Of a stretch of DNA of 5,554 bases, positions 5,435-5,554 are shown in pieces (position 1 is the first letter of the stretch; every line of letters begins with the position of its first letter). The stretch is taken from the NCBI GenBank assembly GCA_007129635.1, contig SKVE01000572.1:1-5554 (forward strand), given 5' to 3'. The position numbers and the translations under genes were made by a program. This stretch comes from Planctomycetaceae bacterium (GTDB lineage Bacteria; Planctomycetota; Planctomycetia; Pirellulales; Pirellulaceae). The notes beneath the pieces are model-generated. The model was not told the origin of the DNA. It was given only the letters and a program-made list of their open reading frames with translations, and searched no databases.

Positions 5435-5554
5435 GACGACTGGCGAGGATGACGATCTCCGTCCCGAGTATCATCCGGATGAACTCAAGGGCGGAGTCCG
5501 CGGCAAGTACCTGGAACGGTACCGAAGTGGAACGAATTTGGCGCTACTTGCACC
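5421..5554 (+). CDS. putative antitoxin partner of BrnT, N-terminal fragment with an RGKY motif
   Basis: The first 44 codons are in the window and the gene runs off the right edge. After an acidic, low-complexity start (MKRDETTGEDDD) it reads 'LRPEYHPDELKGGVRGKYLE' (13-32) and then 'RYRSGTNLALLA'. Proteins with a 'GVRGKY..RY..GTN' core are often found directly after BrnT/DUF497 toxin genes and are presumed antitoxins. This is not the sequence pattern I know for classical BrnA, which has a C-terminal ribbon-helix-helix domain, although the C-terminus here is not visible. The start overlaps brnT by 14 bases in another frame and has a strong AGGAGG site. The antitoxin role is inferred from position and motif. 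By family habit it should neutralise BrnT and probably repress the operon. Confidence 0.7.
   Translation, partial: MKRDETTGEDDDLRPEYHPDELKGGVRGKYLERYRSGTNLALLA

Overview
The window carries most of an Rnf (Rsx-type) ion-translocating ferredoxin:NAD+ oxidoreductase operon on the minus strand (about positions 1-4212). It is followed by a gene-poor stretch of about 950 bases (4213-5161) and then, on the plus strand, a small BrnT-type toxin gene with the beginning of its partner gene (5162-5554). The DNA is GC-rich. An Rnf operon led by a short cysteine-rich, two-helix RseC-like gene, the use of 'GTCC/CCTGTCC'-rich intergenic DNA, and the overall protein style suggest a planctomycete of the Pirellulaceae/Rhodopirellula kind. 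That is an inference from general impression, not something a marker gene in the window proves.

In transcription order (right to left) the Rnf operon reads: RseC-like membrane protein (TTG start at 4212), rnfC, rnfD, rnfG, rnfE, and the first 31 codons of rnfA, which runs off the left edge. The genes are packed tightly: RseC-like/rnfC and rnfD/rnfG share ATGA stop-start overlaps, rnfC/rnfD and rnfE/rnfA are 12 bases apart, and the largest gap is 50 bases (rnfG/rnfE). The order C-D-G-E-A is the common bacterial Rnf order, so rnfB would be expected just outside the left edge. A plausible sigma-70-like promoter (4278-4307, minus) lies about 65 bases upstream of the first gene.

Together these proteins would form a membrane complex. 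RnfC carries FMN/NADH-type folds and two 4Fe-4S clusters and faces the cytoplasm. RnfD and RnfG carry covalent FMN. RnfE and RnfA form the membrane core with the conserved cysteine sites. Electrons pass between NADH and ferredoxin, coupled to Na+ or H+ movement. The RseC-like protein probably assists the complex or its iron-sulfur chemistry.

The right end encodes a BrnT (DUF497) RelE-like ribonuclease toxin. It overlaps by 14 bases a partner whose N-terminal sequence has a 'GVRGKYLERYRSGTNL' motif rather than anything I recognise from classical BrnA. A perfect 8-base inverted repeat (5108-5145) just before brnT is a candidate operator. The intergenic stretch has short repeats, small hairpins and open frames of doubtful meaning. 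I see no RNA genes, CRISPR arrays or complete mobile elements.

The most noteworthy points are the RseC-like leader gene, deviations in the RnfD and RnfG flavin-attachment motifs, the non-BrnA partner of BrnT, and the inverted repeats at both promoter regions. I found nothing that clearly amounts to an undescribed system.
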